The notes: generated by a model not told the origin, from the letters alone. A stretch of 64,000 nt of DNA from Pezicula radicicola (GCA_003008705.1 PDUO01000020.1:64817-128816); one strand, 5' to 3'; shown: positions 24,801 to 35,759, counted from the first letter of the stretch. Numbers and translations are program-made.

Positions 24801-24919
24801 AAGGAGAAAGAAATGTAGAAGAATTCTTTAAGATCTCGATCAGCAAGGGCTTATTTTCTGGTAACTAAGTTAGCATCATGTTGTCGGGAGGGGATAGAGA
24901 TAATATTACCTTAAGCGGA

Positions 24920-25812
24920 GCCTTCCGCAACTTCTGCACGATCTGTGCGGATTTCATAGACACTCCTGTCTTTACTACTTTGTCTATAACATTCGAGGTG
25001 TTTTTGATCCCATTGAAAAGTGATTCGATGAAATGACTTGCTCGAAGGTTGTCGTAGGGGCCTGCTTCTTCCCGCTCCTCAGTCTGAAAAGCAGCCTCTA
25101 TCGTTCCGGTATATCACTTGCTTCTCTCCCTGCCCCAATGGTCTCCCAAATTTGTGTACACGCGGAAATCAAATCTATGCCTCCTTGATGTTGGTGTCAT
25201 CGACACTTCCAAAGATCGTCTCCATCATGATTCCTGTAATTTGGTAGGGGTTACCTCCGGAGACTACTGGACTATCTGGCTGGGGAGCTTGATGGGCTAT
25301 GGTGGCATCAATATGCAGTGGCTGCTATAATAGTTTCAGTTAGTTTGCGACTGCTATGGGTGTCTTGTATCTGTTGTGCATCTGGGGTTCGCACTTACTC
25401 CCGCTTCGCGGCTTAGCACCACGGTGTATGCATCATATTGCTCTCGCAAACTTCTCGGGTGCCTATCGACTTGAAGGTTAGTCTTTGTCATCTGCCTTGG
25501 TGTTGTGGAACAGTGCTCGCTGAGAGTACTCAAGCCAAGTAGGAAGTTCTGAGTCTCATCCAGGTGAGCACTTCAAGTGCCTGCCTTTGAGATGAACGTC
25601 CGTATCTGAAACCCACTACCAATTAAAAGAGATCGCAACTCACAGTTTGTAGTGGTCTTCATATCGACCCGCGCCGGGATGCAAGCAATCAGATAAATGG
25701 AGGTTCTTGATGCGGCGGATTGTCTCCTCGTGAAGAGACTTTTGAAGGCGAAAGAAAGTTTCTGGGTGATCCCCTGATCATAATCCATTGTTTTTGAAGC
25801 AGCATTGTTCAT
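24920..25812 (-). pseudogene. Frameshifted gene of unknown family
   Basis: Minus strand. A frame starts at 25812 (MNNAASKTMDYDQGITQKLS), meets a TGA at about 25574, and goes on in the same frame (HLDETQNFLLGLSTLSEH ... TVVLSREAG) to a donor GTAAGT near 25395. After an intron ending CTATTATAG it reads QPLHIDATIAHQAPQPDSPV ... TIFGSVDDTNIKE and then needs a one-base shift to continue GIDLISACTQIWETIGAGRE. A second shift is needed to reach EAAFQTEEREEAGPYDNLRA ... VQKLRKAPLK and a donor GTAATA. One stop and two frameshifts in otherwise coding-quality sequence mark a pseudogene. The asparaginyl-tRNA synthetase scraps lie directly downstream. Confidence 0.55.
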
Positions 25813-26086
25813 AATAAGAAGTAAATTGTGGTGATTTGATGTGTTATTGTCGTTGTCGGTTTTGACTAGGTGGCTCGCTTAGCCGCTCTTTTGAGTTTAG
25901 CTCGCTTCCCCGCGCCTCCATAACTGAATTTCACTTCGCAGCGCCTTTCATCCTTTCTTTGATCTTCGCGCAAGGCCAGAGAACGTAAAGTACCCGTACC
26001 TTTTTGACAATACCGGAAGTTCCCAAGATCGATTACGCAATTACGCTATCAAATCTGGTAAGTTCTAGTTCTATATTCCATGGTGC

Positions 26087-26305
26087 GGGTTGCCCAGATC
26101 GAGTGGGTTACCCAGATCAAGTGGGTTACCCAGATCAAGTTGATTACCCAGATCAAGTGGGTTGCCCAGATCAAGTTGATTACCCAGATTAAGTGGGTTA
26201 CCCAAATCAAGTTGATTACCTAGATCAAGTGGGTTACCCGGATCAACTGGGTTGCCCAGATCAACTGGACTACCCACATCAATTCAGTTACCCAAGCTAA
26301 CTCAG
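26087..26305. repeat. Tandem array of about 18-20 bp (TTACCCAGATCAAGTGGG)
   Basis: About a dozen head-to-tail units alternate between GTTACCCAGATCAAGTGG and TTGATTACCCAGATCAAG, with point drift towards the ends. This is the reverse orientation of the dispersed TTGATTTGGGTAACT family and its most regular array in the window. It ends in GCTAACTCAGTTACTCACAG, which looks like an intron branch site plus acceptor, 10 nt before the start codon of the next gene. A donor GTAAGT at 26059 upstream would make the array the body of a 5' UTR intron. Confidence 0.8.
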
Positions 26306-26325
26306 TTACTCACAGCTCCAGCGCG

Positions 26326-26920
26326 ATGCCAAGCCTCCCAGAGCTCCGAACGGAGCTGTACGAGAAATACGACGAACTCGATAAGCTGGGAAAAGAGAAG
26401 ATGCGCTATGAGGAGAAATTAAAGGATGTTACTGTACCACAAGATCTCGTAGCAAGGTACCAGATGCGTCTGGAGAATACGGAGACCAGAATTGCCACAG
26501 TCGAGCCGGTGATTGACCAGCTCGAGGCTGACATTAATGTAAGTGTTTGACCCTTTTCAATTACTGAATTAGTTTGAGTAACTCAAACTCTCTGTTTAGA
26601 CCAAAATCAGCAACTCCTCCACTCTCACTTTCGTTCCTCCACACGTCGCACCCTACGCCAACCAGGAAACCTGGGAGAAGAAGAGAAACAGCTTGCATTC
26701 AAGTATTTATCATAAGGATGTAGAAAAGGCCAACAGATTGCGAGCGGATGGAACGATTGACGAAATGGCTGCAAAAATTCTCATCGAGGAAGGAGAGAAG
26801 AAATATTTGGAGGAATTGGCTGAGAGGAAGGGAAAGCAGAAGGGAAAGGACGCTGAGGATGAGGATGAAGAGGATGAGGATGAAGAGGATGATGAAGATG
26901 AGGAGGATGATGATGAGTAG
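26326..26920 (+). CDS. Coiled-coil protein with acidic C-terminal tail (177 aa)
   Basis: Exons 26326-26538 and 26600-26920. The intron is 61 nt (GTAAGT...GTTTAG), phase 0. The protein starts MPSLPELRTELYEKYDELDK. Residues 1-71 and about 100-150 are charged and helical with heptad character (coiled coil likely), and the last 25 residues are almost only D/E (EDEDEEDEDEEDD). There are no cysteines, signal peptide or membrane segments. Acidic tails of this sort are common in histone-binding and nucleolar proteins, but that is analogy, not evidence. The gene begins immediately after the repeat array, whose last unit may supply the acceptor of a leader intron. Confidence 0.7.
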
Positions 26921-27035
26921 ATTGTTCTCGTTTGTTTAGACTTTACTTTTTTTAATTTGGCTAGAGATGTCTGGCTGGCTACTCATGGCGATTGCGATAG
27001 ACAATGGGTCTCCCAGAGAGAAATGGAATTGCTTT

Positions 27036-27172
27036 TCTGAGTAACTGACTTATTCTGGGTAACTCACTTGTTCTGGGTAACTCACTTGTTCTTGGCGGTT
27101 AAGTTGCTTTGGGTGACTGACTTGCTTTGGGTATCTGACTTATTTTGGGTAACTCAGTTGTTCTGGGTGAGT
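27036..27172 (+). repeat. Tandem array of TTCTGGGTAACTCACTTG units
   Basis: Six to seven units of about 18 bp follow each other (CTGGGTAACTCACTTGTT twice nearly identical, then GGGTGACTGACTTGCTTT, GGGTATCTGACTTATTTT, GGGTAACTCAGTTGTTCT). It lies just 3' of the coiled-coil gene, so that gene is bracketed by arrays of the same family. Confidence 0.8.
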
Positions 27173-29189
27173 GGCCAATTTTTGAAAGATCGAATCCTAT
27201 TCCAGGCCACAAGGGCTTAGATAGTTATTCTCAGACTCCACCTGAGCCATGCAATATGATATAAAACTGCTTGATTCCTATATTTGAACGCATTTTCCAA
27301 GTGCCTCGTTGGTTGGACTGCCGTCTCACGTGTTCAGAAATCTCTCAATCTCACCATGGTGACATCTTCGGGGGCCTTTGAGGCGGCTGCACTTTTGAGC
27401 CAGCAACAACGCCACATGGAGTGACTTCCGATCTCGCCTTGGAATACCTACTTCAAGGAGATACAACCACCAATCAATCGATAAAACTCCTCGATGATAA
27501 GACTCCTCGATGGGCGATCAGCAAAGACATTCAGCGAATAAGAAATCTTCCTTCCTTTTTGCATTATTTCCATAGGCTGCCGCGTAAGTCCCTCCGCGTT
27601 CGGAGTTGTCGAAAGGTTCAGAACCACCTCTATACTCTTATCGCACTGGTAAACTTTCGCGGCTAGTTTCTCCAATTCACATTAAAAGGTTACCAATCTC
27701 TTAAGGGCCTCTATTGTGGGGATTGAAACTAGGAGAATGAATATACACTGGGTTGCTGACAAGCTTTCTTCCTAGGTGCTTCAAAGCAGACCCAATCGAG
27801 AGACTTCATTCGAGTGAGCCATTACCTTTATGGTATGTAACCTATCTCTCTTTCCCTTGGCACTGAAAGTATTGAACAAGAGAGTCGTCGTCTAATTGAA
27901 TAGGATGAATACATCTGCAGCCCAGCAGGTAAACACTAAACAGCTTCATGTCCAAGAGATCGACTCATTTCCCCAACCAATCCATCCCCGATCAGAAGAG
28001 ACAAGCATCCACGGACCTTCCGACGAGAGGAGAATTGGATCCAAGTGCGCGGATGATCATGAAAGGGATGGGAACGATGCAACACACACAAACATAATTG
28101 TGCGGACCACCATAACTTCGTGTATAAGCCCTTACCCTTCCAATACCAGCACCCAAACAGAACAGCAGCCAGGCATAGTCTGGTATGGTTCATAATTATC
28201 TTCAAGACTCTTCTCCTTCGCGTAGAAACTAACATCTTCCAGTTCCTCTTCTAGAACACGCGGCAGTCTCAATGGCGCCTTGATAATCCACTACCACATC
28301 GTATCGTTCTCCGACTCAGCCATCAAAGGCGCTAGTGAAGCACATGGCCAATCACCGTCCTGATTTACATCTTGCAAGTGGAAGTGTGCAGCAGCCAGAG
28401 CACACACTCGAGGTTGTCGATATGTGTCGCAGCGATATTCCTCTGTCACTGAATGTGCTGGGCCTACAAAGTTTTTGCATTTACATGACAAGCGGGGTTT
28501 CAGCATACGGCAGGGAAAAATTATCGACTTCTTTGCAAATACAGTCGTGTTTTATTTTTTCATAATCTTGCTAGTTAGCAATACCTGGGCGGAACTTGCA
28601 GTCTTGCACCCAAAATATCCACAAGGCGGCTGAAGAAGGAGTGAAGAAATCTAAGAATCTGACCATCAGGAACTATCTGCTTCTACATGGAAAGATTGCA
28701 ACATACTCCAGCGTATGAAGTCATCTGTGCGCGGTCGAGGACTGGCCCTCGCAAACTTCAAATACCCACCCGTGTTAAAGTTCACCGGAACTTGGCATTC
28801 ACGCACAGCCTGTTGGAAAGACAATAAGAAATCTGCAACTATCCGCGCTCATTCACTGCAGGCAAATGGGGACTTGTTCGCCACAATTGCTACAATCATC
28901 GCGGCAGATGGGGACTTTTTGGGTCTCATCAACGAACTCAACCGCGGATTCAAGATCGTAACTAAGTCACTCGAGGTAACGCCATACCCTGATACTATTG
29001 ATAAGCTATCTGTTAACATGTTGAAGATTCGAAGGCTCTCCTGAATTCATGAAAAGGCAACATTCAGATGTGATGTTACAGTCACACAGGAGCGCAGTAA
29101 CTTGCTTGAGTAACTTACTTGACTTGAGTAATCCAGCACTCTTCAGCAAGGGATTCATGAAATGAAGCGATTCATGAACTCGTCAGCAC
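27173..29189. other. Mostly non-coding, one plausible exon at 28715-29043
   Basis: The plus frame at 28715-29043 reads GRGLALANFKYPPVLKFTGT and then SATIRAHSLQANGDLFATIA with no stop, and looks like genuine protein. A similar TIRNYLLLHGKIAT stretch lies just upstream (28660-28700), possibly another diverged copy. No family recognised. The rest holds nothing I can support. At 29150-29185 lies GGATTCATGAAATGAAGCG, whose near-copy is at about 41223-41245. Confidence 0.35.
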
Positions 29190-29529
29190 AACTCATCGCC
29201 CACTTCAAAGGCGAACTTTTAAATAAAGAGCGCAAGAGAGCGAGTTCAGCTAGATGTCATGCATTTAGGGGTGCGGACTGGGAGTAAGTTTCACAACCAG
29301 ACTGGACACTTTCAAAATAATCCGTAACTAACTTGATCTAGGTAGCAACTTCACCAGCAACCAGACCAGTATGTTCTGCCGAAGCCTTTACACTATGATT
29401 TCTAACAATTGTAGTCATTGCTCACGAACGACTCAATATTGTCCGTATCGAAACTGCTGCACTACCCATGACCAGCTCTGATGGAACAATCATCTTGGCC
29501 GTCAAGGGAGAGATCTATAACCACTGGCT

Positions 29530-29592
29530 TGGGTGGTTGACTTGATTTGGGTAACTTACTTGATTTAAGTAAATTACTTAACTTGGGCAAAT
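29530..29592 (+). repeat. Dispersed repeat block between exon copies 1 and 2
   Basis: Three units: GACTTGATTTGGGTAACTTA, CTTGATTTAAGTAAATTA and CTTAACTTGGGCAAAT. They lie exactly between the first and second copies of the asparagine synthetase exon. Confidence 0.75.
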
Positions 29593-29709
29593 CCCATGAA
29601 TGACTAGGCATTGCTGGCATCGAGTCTGGCGCGCAGCCACTGACCAATGCCGACGAGACCATCATCTTGGCCGTCAATGGAGAGATTTACAACCATTGGC
29701 TTGGAAAAC

Positions 29710-29761
29710 TGGCTTGGTTTGGGTAACTGACTTGATTTGGGTAACTTACTCGACTTAGGTA
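29710..29761 (+). repeat. Dispersed repeat block between exon copies 2 and 3
   Basis: Units GGCTTGGTTTGGGTAACTGA, CTTGATTTGGGTAACTTA and CTCGACTTAGGTAGC. It has the same phase and orientation as the block between copies 1 and 2, so the duplicated module seems to be exon plus repeat. Confidence 0.75.
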
Positions 29762-31295
29762 GCGCTCATGAATGACTCAGCATCGCTTGTGTCGCATCTG
29801 GAGCGCAGCCATTGACCAACGCTGATGAGACAATCGTCTTGGCAGTTAAAGGCCAAATCTGCAAGCACATACTCGGGCAGTGTGCATCTGGCGCGAGGTT
29901 AGTGCTAATGGCAGTTAATCTGAAGAATTTAAGCAGCTAACAAAGATCACTAGCCTTTCCCGCAACCGAAAGGTAATACAATTAATTGCCTTGGTGTTGC
30001 ACAGAGAGGTACCTAGCGTTCTACTTTGTATGGGGAAGTCTCGCAGAAAATGGAGGGTACCTAATTAGGACCACCTTTTTTGGGGTGCTGCAAAGTAACA
30101 AAAAATATTTAGGTACCTGTTACCTAATTTACCCCTAGCTCTAGTCTCCCAAGCTAACTCAGTCACACACAGAGTTCCGAAACGAACTCAAAAACTCCTA
30201 TCATTTGAGCATCCACTCGGACTGCGAAGTGATCATACCATTGGTAAGTAGAGTAAGATCGGATCATAAAAGATTGTTGCTCACAATGGGTAGTACATGG
30301 AACATGGACTTGATGCACCCAAGTACCTCGATGGCATGTTCTCCTTCGTCTTGTATGACAAGGCCCAGGATCGAACTATCGCAGCTCGTTGTTGTACTGC
30401 TGCCCATTGAAGCATGATTACAACACTAAATCTCTACTTAGTCTTGGGCGTCACCGTCTTCCAGCCATATACGAACTTCGCGGGTAGAATACGTACCAAC
30501 ACGTTTCGATGATACCCAGTAGGATCATACATGTATTGGAAGTGGGAGAGGGTTTCAAATTGATAGGGCAAAACTGTTAACTGGAGTATTGTTGGTTCTT
30601 CTTGTATCTAGGGGTTGGTATTGTCGGAGATGGGCTGCTTCGGCTCTTCCTTGTATTTAAGAGAAAATCTACTCTCGGTATACGAACAATGAGCCAAGAG
30701 CTAAGCCCAGACATTGAACCTTAACTTACTTTTAGGTCTAAGGGTTTCCTGCAGCTGTGCCAGTTAGGGAATGACAGATGACATGTATACCAAGCAAAGC
30801 ACAATTTGATGTACCTAGGCCCATGCAAATATTCACGGTGATGCCAAGGATTATGGCAACAAAGGAAAAGGGATGTTTCGTACAGTTGAGGAGCTAGAAT
30901 AATACGCAGGAAATGAAATCGCCATTCGTAGAAGATTAGCTGGAGACAATATTGACAGACGAAAGGGCAGCGAAAGGTATTTCACTGTGCAAATTCATGC
31001 TTTAGAAAGTATATCCTTTATTGAATATTCTAACAAGTCCCTTGAAACATTTAAGTATCTCCCATTTCTATTACTGTCTGAACTCTCTAAGGACTAAAAG
31101 AATACTGTTGATGTCGCTCACATTCAGAAATTTGGTCGTTGGTTCTTGAAAGGAGACAGCTGCTATTATTTCATTTTCTCTTTTTTCTCTTCGAGAACCA
31201 AGACCTAAGCTTTTATATGGGGTTGGCCAATCATCTCTTTTGGGAAATCTTTTTCTCTTTGAAGTTGGTATATATCATATGATACCGCGATATAT

Positions 31296-31520
31296 TCAAC
31301 CAAGAACACTGCGAAACGCCTCATTAGCCCTCATAGTTGCCAACATACTGCAAAAATATAATTTAGCGCAAGGTTTTTTGGATCGTGCTTCAAGGTATAA
31401 CAAAGGATATGTGCCTTGGAATTTAGATCGGGCAACCTTACTGTCAATTAATTTCGTGTTCTCAGTTGATTTCGTGTTCTCATTTGTATCTAAGGTCTTG
31501 TGATAAGATGATTCTAATTG
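31296..31520 (-). other. Open frame on the left flank of the transposon
   Basis: On the minus strand a frame reads KTLDTNENTKSTENTKLIDS and on to ...AFRSVLG-stop with no break. It may be the 3' part of a host gene split by the transposon: beyond the other end (32884-33415, minus) are the segments FSLVAFWILFTLLPIKSLAS and NRRVHNSYSYSPRCRVFHKL. The insertion lies in a sequence that, without the element, would read GTGAGTACATTTG...TACATAG, like an intron. Reading phases of the flanking exons do not match in my model, so this remains a suggestion. Confidence 0.3.
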
Positions 31521-31573
31521 TGAGCTATGTAACAACAGTATTAACCCAAATCTCCTCAGTGATAACAAATGTA

Positions 31574-32873
31574 CAATCGGTTCCCATAATTGTTCGCCAC
31601 TTTTACTAGTCCGAATCGGGTTAGCGGCCCACCCCACTATACTGTATTTCCTCCCACTCTTCGAAAATTAAAGCTATTCAGACCTTTCTTTCTATACAAT
31701 ATAGCTATTACACCTAAAACAAATCGAAAGGAGACTTCTTCTACTATTCGAGCTCAAATCTGCGATAGATATGAGTAAGGATATTCTATTCCCGATATTA
31801 TTAAGTATTTTCGACTACCCCACTCTACTATACGCTCTATTATTAATCGATACAAGAAAGATAGTAAAAGTAGCTTTGATTCAAAGCCTCGCTCTAGCGC
31901 AAGAAAGAAGATATTAAATTAAGATAATCGAGCCCTTATACAATATATAGTTCGAAATATAAAAGAGACCCTTTATACCCTTACCACGCCCTCTAAATCC
32001 TCCTATAAACTTGGTCGAAATACTATATAAAAAATCCTCCGTACTACTAGTAAAGTAAAGTACAAGCCTCGCAAGAAGCCTTACCTTAAACCTAAATATA
32101 AACGTAAGCGTCTGATATAGGTTAAGTAAGAGAAGAGGCTGAAAAGGGACTATAATAAGGTAGTTTAGTCGGACGAGGTTATATTTGAAATTAGAGCCGA
32201 TAGGAGTATATATTATATAACCTGTATACCTAGGGAGGAATATTTAGATTAAAATCTGAAGCCTAGCTTTAAGAGTAGGTGTATATCTATTAGTGTCTAG
32301 TCTTACTATTATAGTAATGAAATAGGCCCTTTAGTTATTATTGAGAAGGGTAGTAGAATAACTAGAAAACACTACTTATAGATAGTTAAAGATCATTTCT
32401 TACCTTTCTATTAAAGGATAGTTAAGAAGTATAGCTCTGATATAGTAATACAAGAAGATAATACTCCTTAGTATACTACGAAGATAGTAAGAAGGTTTTT
32501 AGATAGGCAGAAGGTTAAGAGATTAAATTAGCCTCTATAATCACTAGATCTCTCTCCTATTAAGAATCTTTAGAAGTAAATTAAGATTATAATTAGTAGG
32601 AGAAGGTATTAAATTAAGAATATAGCTATAATAGAAAGAGTATTACAAGAAGTATAGCCTACAATAGTAGGGGAAATACTTCTTAAACTAAATACTACTA
32701 TACCGAAAAGATTAGCTATAGTTATTAAGAACAAGGGAGGTATAATAAAGTATTAAAATCACTTTAATTTAGTTCAAAAATAAAGCTATTTAGACTAATA
32801 TTGATGAAGATATACTAATTTAAAGGAAGTGGTGGTGATTACGTAAGTGGCGAACAATTATGGGAACCGATTG
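31574..32873 (+). mobile_element. Tc1/mariner transposon, 1300 bp, RIP-mutated
   Basis: The element has 29-bp terminal inverted repeats (31574-31602 and 32845-32873, beginning CAATCGGTTCCCATAATTG), identical in the two ends, and is flanked by TA on both sides (31572-31573, 32874-32875), the target duplication of this superfamily. Inside, the plus strand still reads as a DDE transposase: SDEVIFEI (first Asp), QEDNTP (second Asp) and LDLSPIKNL (third Asp), the DD34D pattern. At least a dozen TAG/TAA codons stand where Trp (TGG) or Gln (CAG) is expected, and the element is much more AT-rich than its flanks. G-to-A and C-to-T changes of this kind are the mark of repeat-induced point mutation. It is dead but its ends are perfect, so it could in principle be moved by a related transposase. 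Confidence 0.9.
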
Positions 32874-32883
32874 TACTCACGGT

Positions 32884-34580
32884 AGCTACCACATACACGT
32901 CTGTGCATACAATATCAAACGTTTTGTCCAGTTTTCCTAGTTTGTGGAAAACTCTACATCTGGGGGAGTAACTGTAAGAGTTGTGGACTCGACGATTCTG
33001 CTGTAGAGGTAAGGGGGTTGAAATCATCCAAGTAATTCAATGTTTCAAGGTCTTGATCCAAAGTAAATCAAGGTGTCAAAAAGCAGGTAAAATAAAACAA
33101 ATTACGGATATATGAATCTATTTTGAGAACTCACAGTTTCGGATAAGGCTCCAGTCGTCCTGGTGGAGGCCAAAACTGAGTAGTATTTGGTGTACCCTTC
33201 GTACATTTTGGAGTTGGCAAGATGATGGGAGATAGATGCTGGAATTTTGAAAAAGTCTGAGAGATGTAGGGTGAAGTTTCACTCTTCGATATTGTCTTTT
33301 CTTTGGATGCAAGTGATTTTATGGGTAATAAGGTAAATAATATCCAAAATGCAACAAGGGAAAACTTTGTAAGAGCACTATCGTAGTAGATATGTGCATA
33401 TAACAACCAAGTCATATGACAAGTTTATTAATCATTCCTATCATAAAGATAGATATAATTCTACTTTGAAACAGTGTGAGGAACAGAGGCTATGTATGAT
33501 CTATCACAAAGGGACGACTGTCTTGTATTAATAGAGACCGGGAGCAATGGACAGAAATGACAAGGAATATTATTTCAGGGGTAGCGAATACTAAGTCCGG
33601 GATACGGAGTACGCTCACAAACAATCCTGAATCCTCTAGCATGAAATCAGAATCATGACGAACAAGTAGTTGCGATTTGGAGCTCAAGTTCAGTTGGTTC
33701 ATATTCGACCATGCTGTGATGTTTTTTGTAATAAGTAATCGTCAACGATCGTCAATGATCGTCCTAGGTGAGACAGAATTGACCAGAAGATGACGAGGAA
33801 GCAATCTACTGCTATCGTCACTATCTTGGAGCTTTGTCGAAATCAAAAAGGTGGTCATTTTTAAACAGAGTCATCATTGACGTTGTGTTGGACACACCCA
33901 TGTCACTTCGAAAGATAGGGAAGTAATCTGTCATTATCGTCATTACCTTGAAGCTTTGCAAAGACCCAAGAAGTGATCACGTTCGAAAGATGCATCTATT
34001 TCACAAGAAAAGATGGGCCTGCTTACCCCATTGTGCCGTCATTTTTGAAGTGCTCAAATATCACAATGACTTGTTCTTTAAGAATGCTCCTACCCACCCA
34101 AAAAGAGAAACTAAAGATCAAAGGCAAAATGGAACTAAGGGCCGAATTCAAAGCCTGGTATATTACAGAATAGTAGATATATAGTGATATTCCTTCCCCA
34201 GGGCACCGATTCAGCCTCGGTTGGGATTTAATCCGGAAGTGGTGAGGTAGCCTCGCTGAGCCTCGTTAAGCTCCCAGGTCTGGTGGCGCTTTCTTTTCGC
34301 CTTTACCCAACAACCTTGAGAGAATCCATACACATGCAATCTTTTGCTTCTCATTGATTTTACTTGCAAGCGCCCAGTTCTCAAATACTGTCAACTACTC
34401 TCCCAATGTGAGCCAACGACCAACACATTTCGAAGTCCTCCAGAATCCCGGCAGCATAGGTAGATAGGATCGATCTGGAGGGGCAGATTTTCTGCGCTGG
34501 GAATCGTCAACGCTGATGGGGCCTAGACATAAGTACCAGTACAATACCCAGGACAAGCTCTTACGCTCACGAACCCATTG
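32884..34580. other. Flank of the transposon and intergenic sequence
   Basis: Minus-strand frames at 33118-33415 (hydrophobic N-terminus FSLVAFWILFTLLPIKSLAS, then a Ser/Pro-rich tail) and 32884-33027 look like exons of one secreted or membrane protein. A donor GTGAGTTC lies between them (about 33135), but I cannot fix the start. Nothing else is supportable to 34580; 34585-34670 has short open frames in two registers. Confidence 0.35.
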
Positions 34581-34919
34581 TACCTCCATGCCAACAACAT
34601 CTCTCGAAGATCTTGTTGACACTGACTGTGGGCGTATCCCATACCGCAAAGAATTTACGTGCCCAAAGTGCTAAGGCAAGGCTCTCTATTGCGAGGGTCG
34701 TGGATACGCTGTTGTCCCGGGAGAGAGTACAGGCTAGACTGCAATCATTGAGATACAGCAGGGTCTTGCAGCCGAGTGATATTGTTCCATCGACATCGAG
34801 AGACAGTGACACTGTTGAAGACGCAGACTTGGTGAGATCGCAATGCACTTCGCAGTCACTTCAGCTAACTCCCATCAAGGTCCAAACTAACTCAGTTACC
34901 CACAAGTCTTCTCGCAGCC

Positions 34920-35471
34920 ATAGCCGGCGTGAAACACTACAGAAAGTCCTTCGACGAAGCTGTCCTAAAGGGCAAAGGTATGCAAACCAAGAATCATTCT
35001 AATTTTCAGTAACTAAGACTTGACTAGAGATTAAAACCAGATCGAATTAAGATCCAATGCGGATATACAGGCTACAGAAACGTCTGTATACTCCATGAGT
35101 TCCCCGCCTTCGACTCGGACATGTCAGGGAGATTGAACTCGAAACCCGAGCTCTATTTCTTCGACTCTAGTCTTCCACAAAACACTGCGAGCCCGGAGTT
35201 CCTACAAGGCAAGGGAGTGGTTGCTGTCATAGAACCGATACCTCATCACCGGGTCGAATCAGCCGACTTACGCCTCTTTGTGCACAGTGCAAAATATTAC
35301 TGCTTTGGTATTATTAAGGCAACCTCACAAACTATAAAGTTGGTTTGGAACCGTCGCCCTGCTTTTAACTTCACTGGAACCAAGGCGGAATGGCTTAATG
35401 GTCGAAGAGCAAAGGTAATAGGTCAGGGTGCTGCTCCAGCTCCGGCTGGTGGTGGTGGCAGGCCAAGATAA
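34920..35471 (+). pseudogene. Two-exon gene of unknown family whose start codon reads ATA
   Basis: Exons 34920-34977 and 35041-35471; intron GTATGC...AAACCAG, 63 nt, phase 1. The frame is perfectly open and codes for about 162 residues: AGVKHYRKSFDEAVLKGKDR, then IKIQCGYTGYRNVCILHEFP, later KLVWNRRPAFNFTGTKAEWL, and a Pro/Ala/Gly tail (APAPAGGGGRPR). No family recognised. At the place where the neighbouring partial copy (35655) has ATG, this copy has ATA (34920-34922), and no in-frame ATG lies upstream before a stop. Either the start is lost, an upstream exon supplies it, or a near-cognate start is used. The exon is preceded by AACTAACTCAGTTACCCACAAG, an acceptor of the dispersed-repeat type. 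Confidence 0.5.
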
Positions 35472-35617
35472 AGACCGAACGTACGGAAGCCTCACTAGTC
35501 CAACCAAACACTGGCTTCCCTATAGCCTTGAACTGGATAACCCCACAGCTACGAGGAAGTCCTATCAGACCAGTACTCGGTGTGTATCTTCTTATATTTG
35601 GATATTTCTCAAGCTTC

Positions 35618-35755
35618 CCAAACTAACTCATTTACCCACAAGTCTCGTCCAAACGATGGTGAGAATCAAGTACCACGGAAAGTCCTACGAGGACACCGTT
35701 CTGCACCAGAAAGGTAACCAAAGTCAAAATCTATCTAAATCTCTGTAACTGAGAC
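35618..35755 (+). pseudogene. Partial second copy of the 34920 gene (first exon)
   Basis: After the same acceptor-like sequence (AACTAACTCATTTACCCACAAG) comes ATGGTGAGAATCAAGTACC, reading MVRIKYHGKSYEDTVLHQK and ending at GTAACC. This is clearly related to VKHYRKSFDEAVLKGK of the gene just upstream, including the position of the donor. The next intron end (TTAAAACCAG) is also alike, but the long second exon is absent and the frame soon stops. It is a tandem, 5'-only duplication. Confidence 0.6.
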
Positions 35756-35759
35756 TCGA

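Larger units (their letters stand above)
29190..30415 (+). pseudogene. 5' part of asparagine synthetase with a repeated exon 2
   Basis: The exons occur in the order of a real asparagine synthetase gene. 29190-29283 ends ...ARCHAFRGADWE then GTAAGT (compare the family's RHRGPDWSG). 29415-29536 reads AHERLNIV ... LTSSDGTIILAVKGEIYNHW. 29609-29708 repeats it ([20 protein letters not shown]). 29771-29878 repeats it again ([20 protein letters not shown]), and a shrunken fourth piece follows (about 29885-29924). 30172-30241 reads YHLSIHSDCEVIIPL then GTAAGT. 30308-30395 reads [20 protein letters not shown]. These are landmarks of the N-terminal glutamine-hydrolysing domain. The catalytic Cys2 start exon and the whole synthetase domain are missing, and substitutions such as IYNHR to IYNHW or ICKHI are visible. 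Exon copies are separated by dispersed-repeat blocks (29530-29592, 29710-29761). Confidence 0.8.

Noticed and set aside
26087..26305. Regular array that resembles a CRISPR
   Set aside because: Units are contiguous, with no unique spacers, drift gradually, and recur dispersed through a eukaryotic sequence; it is a minisatellite.
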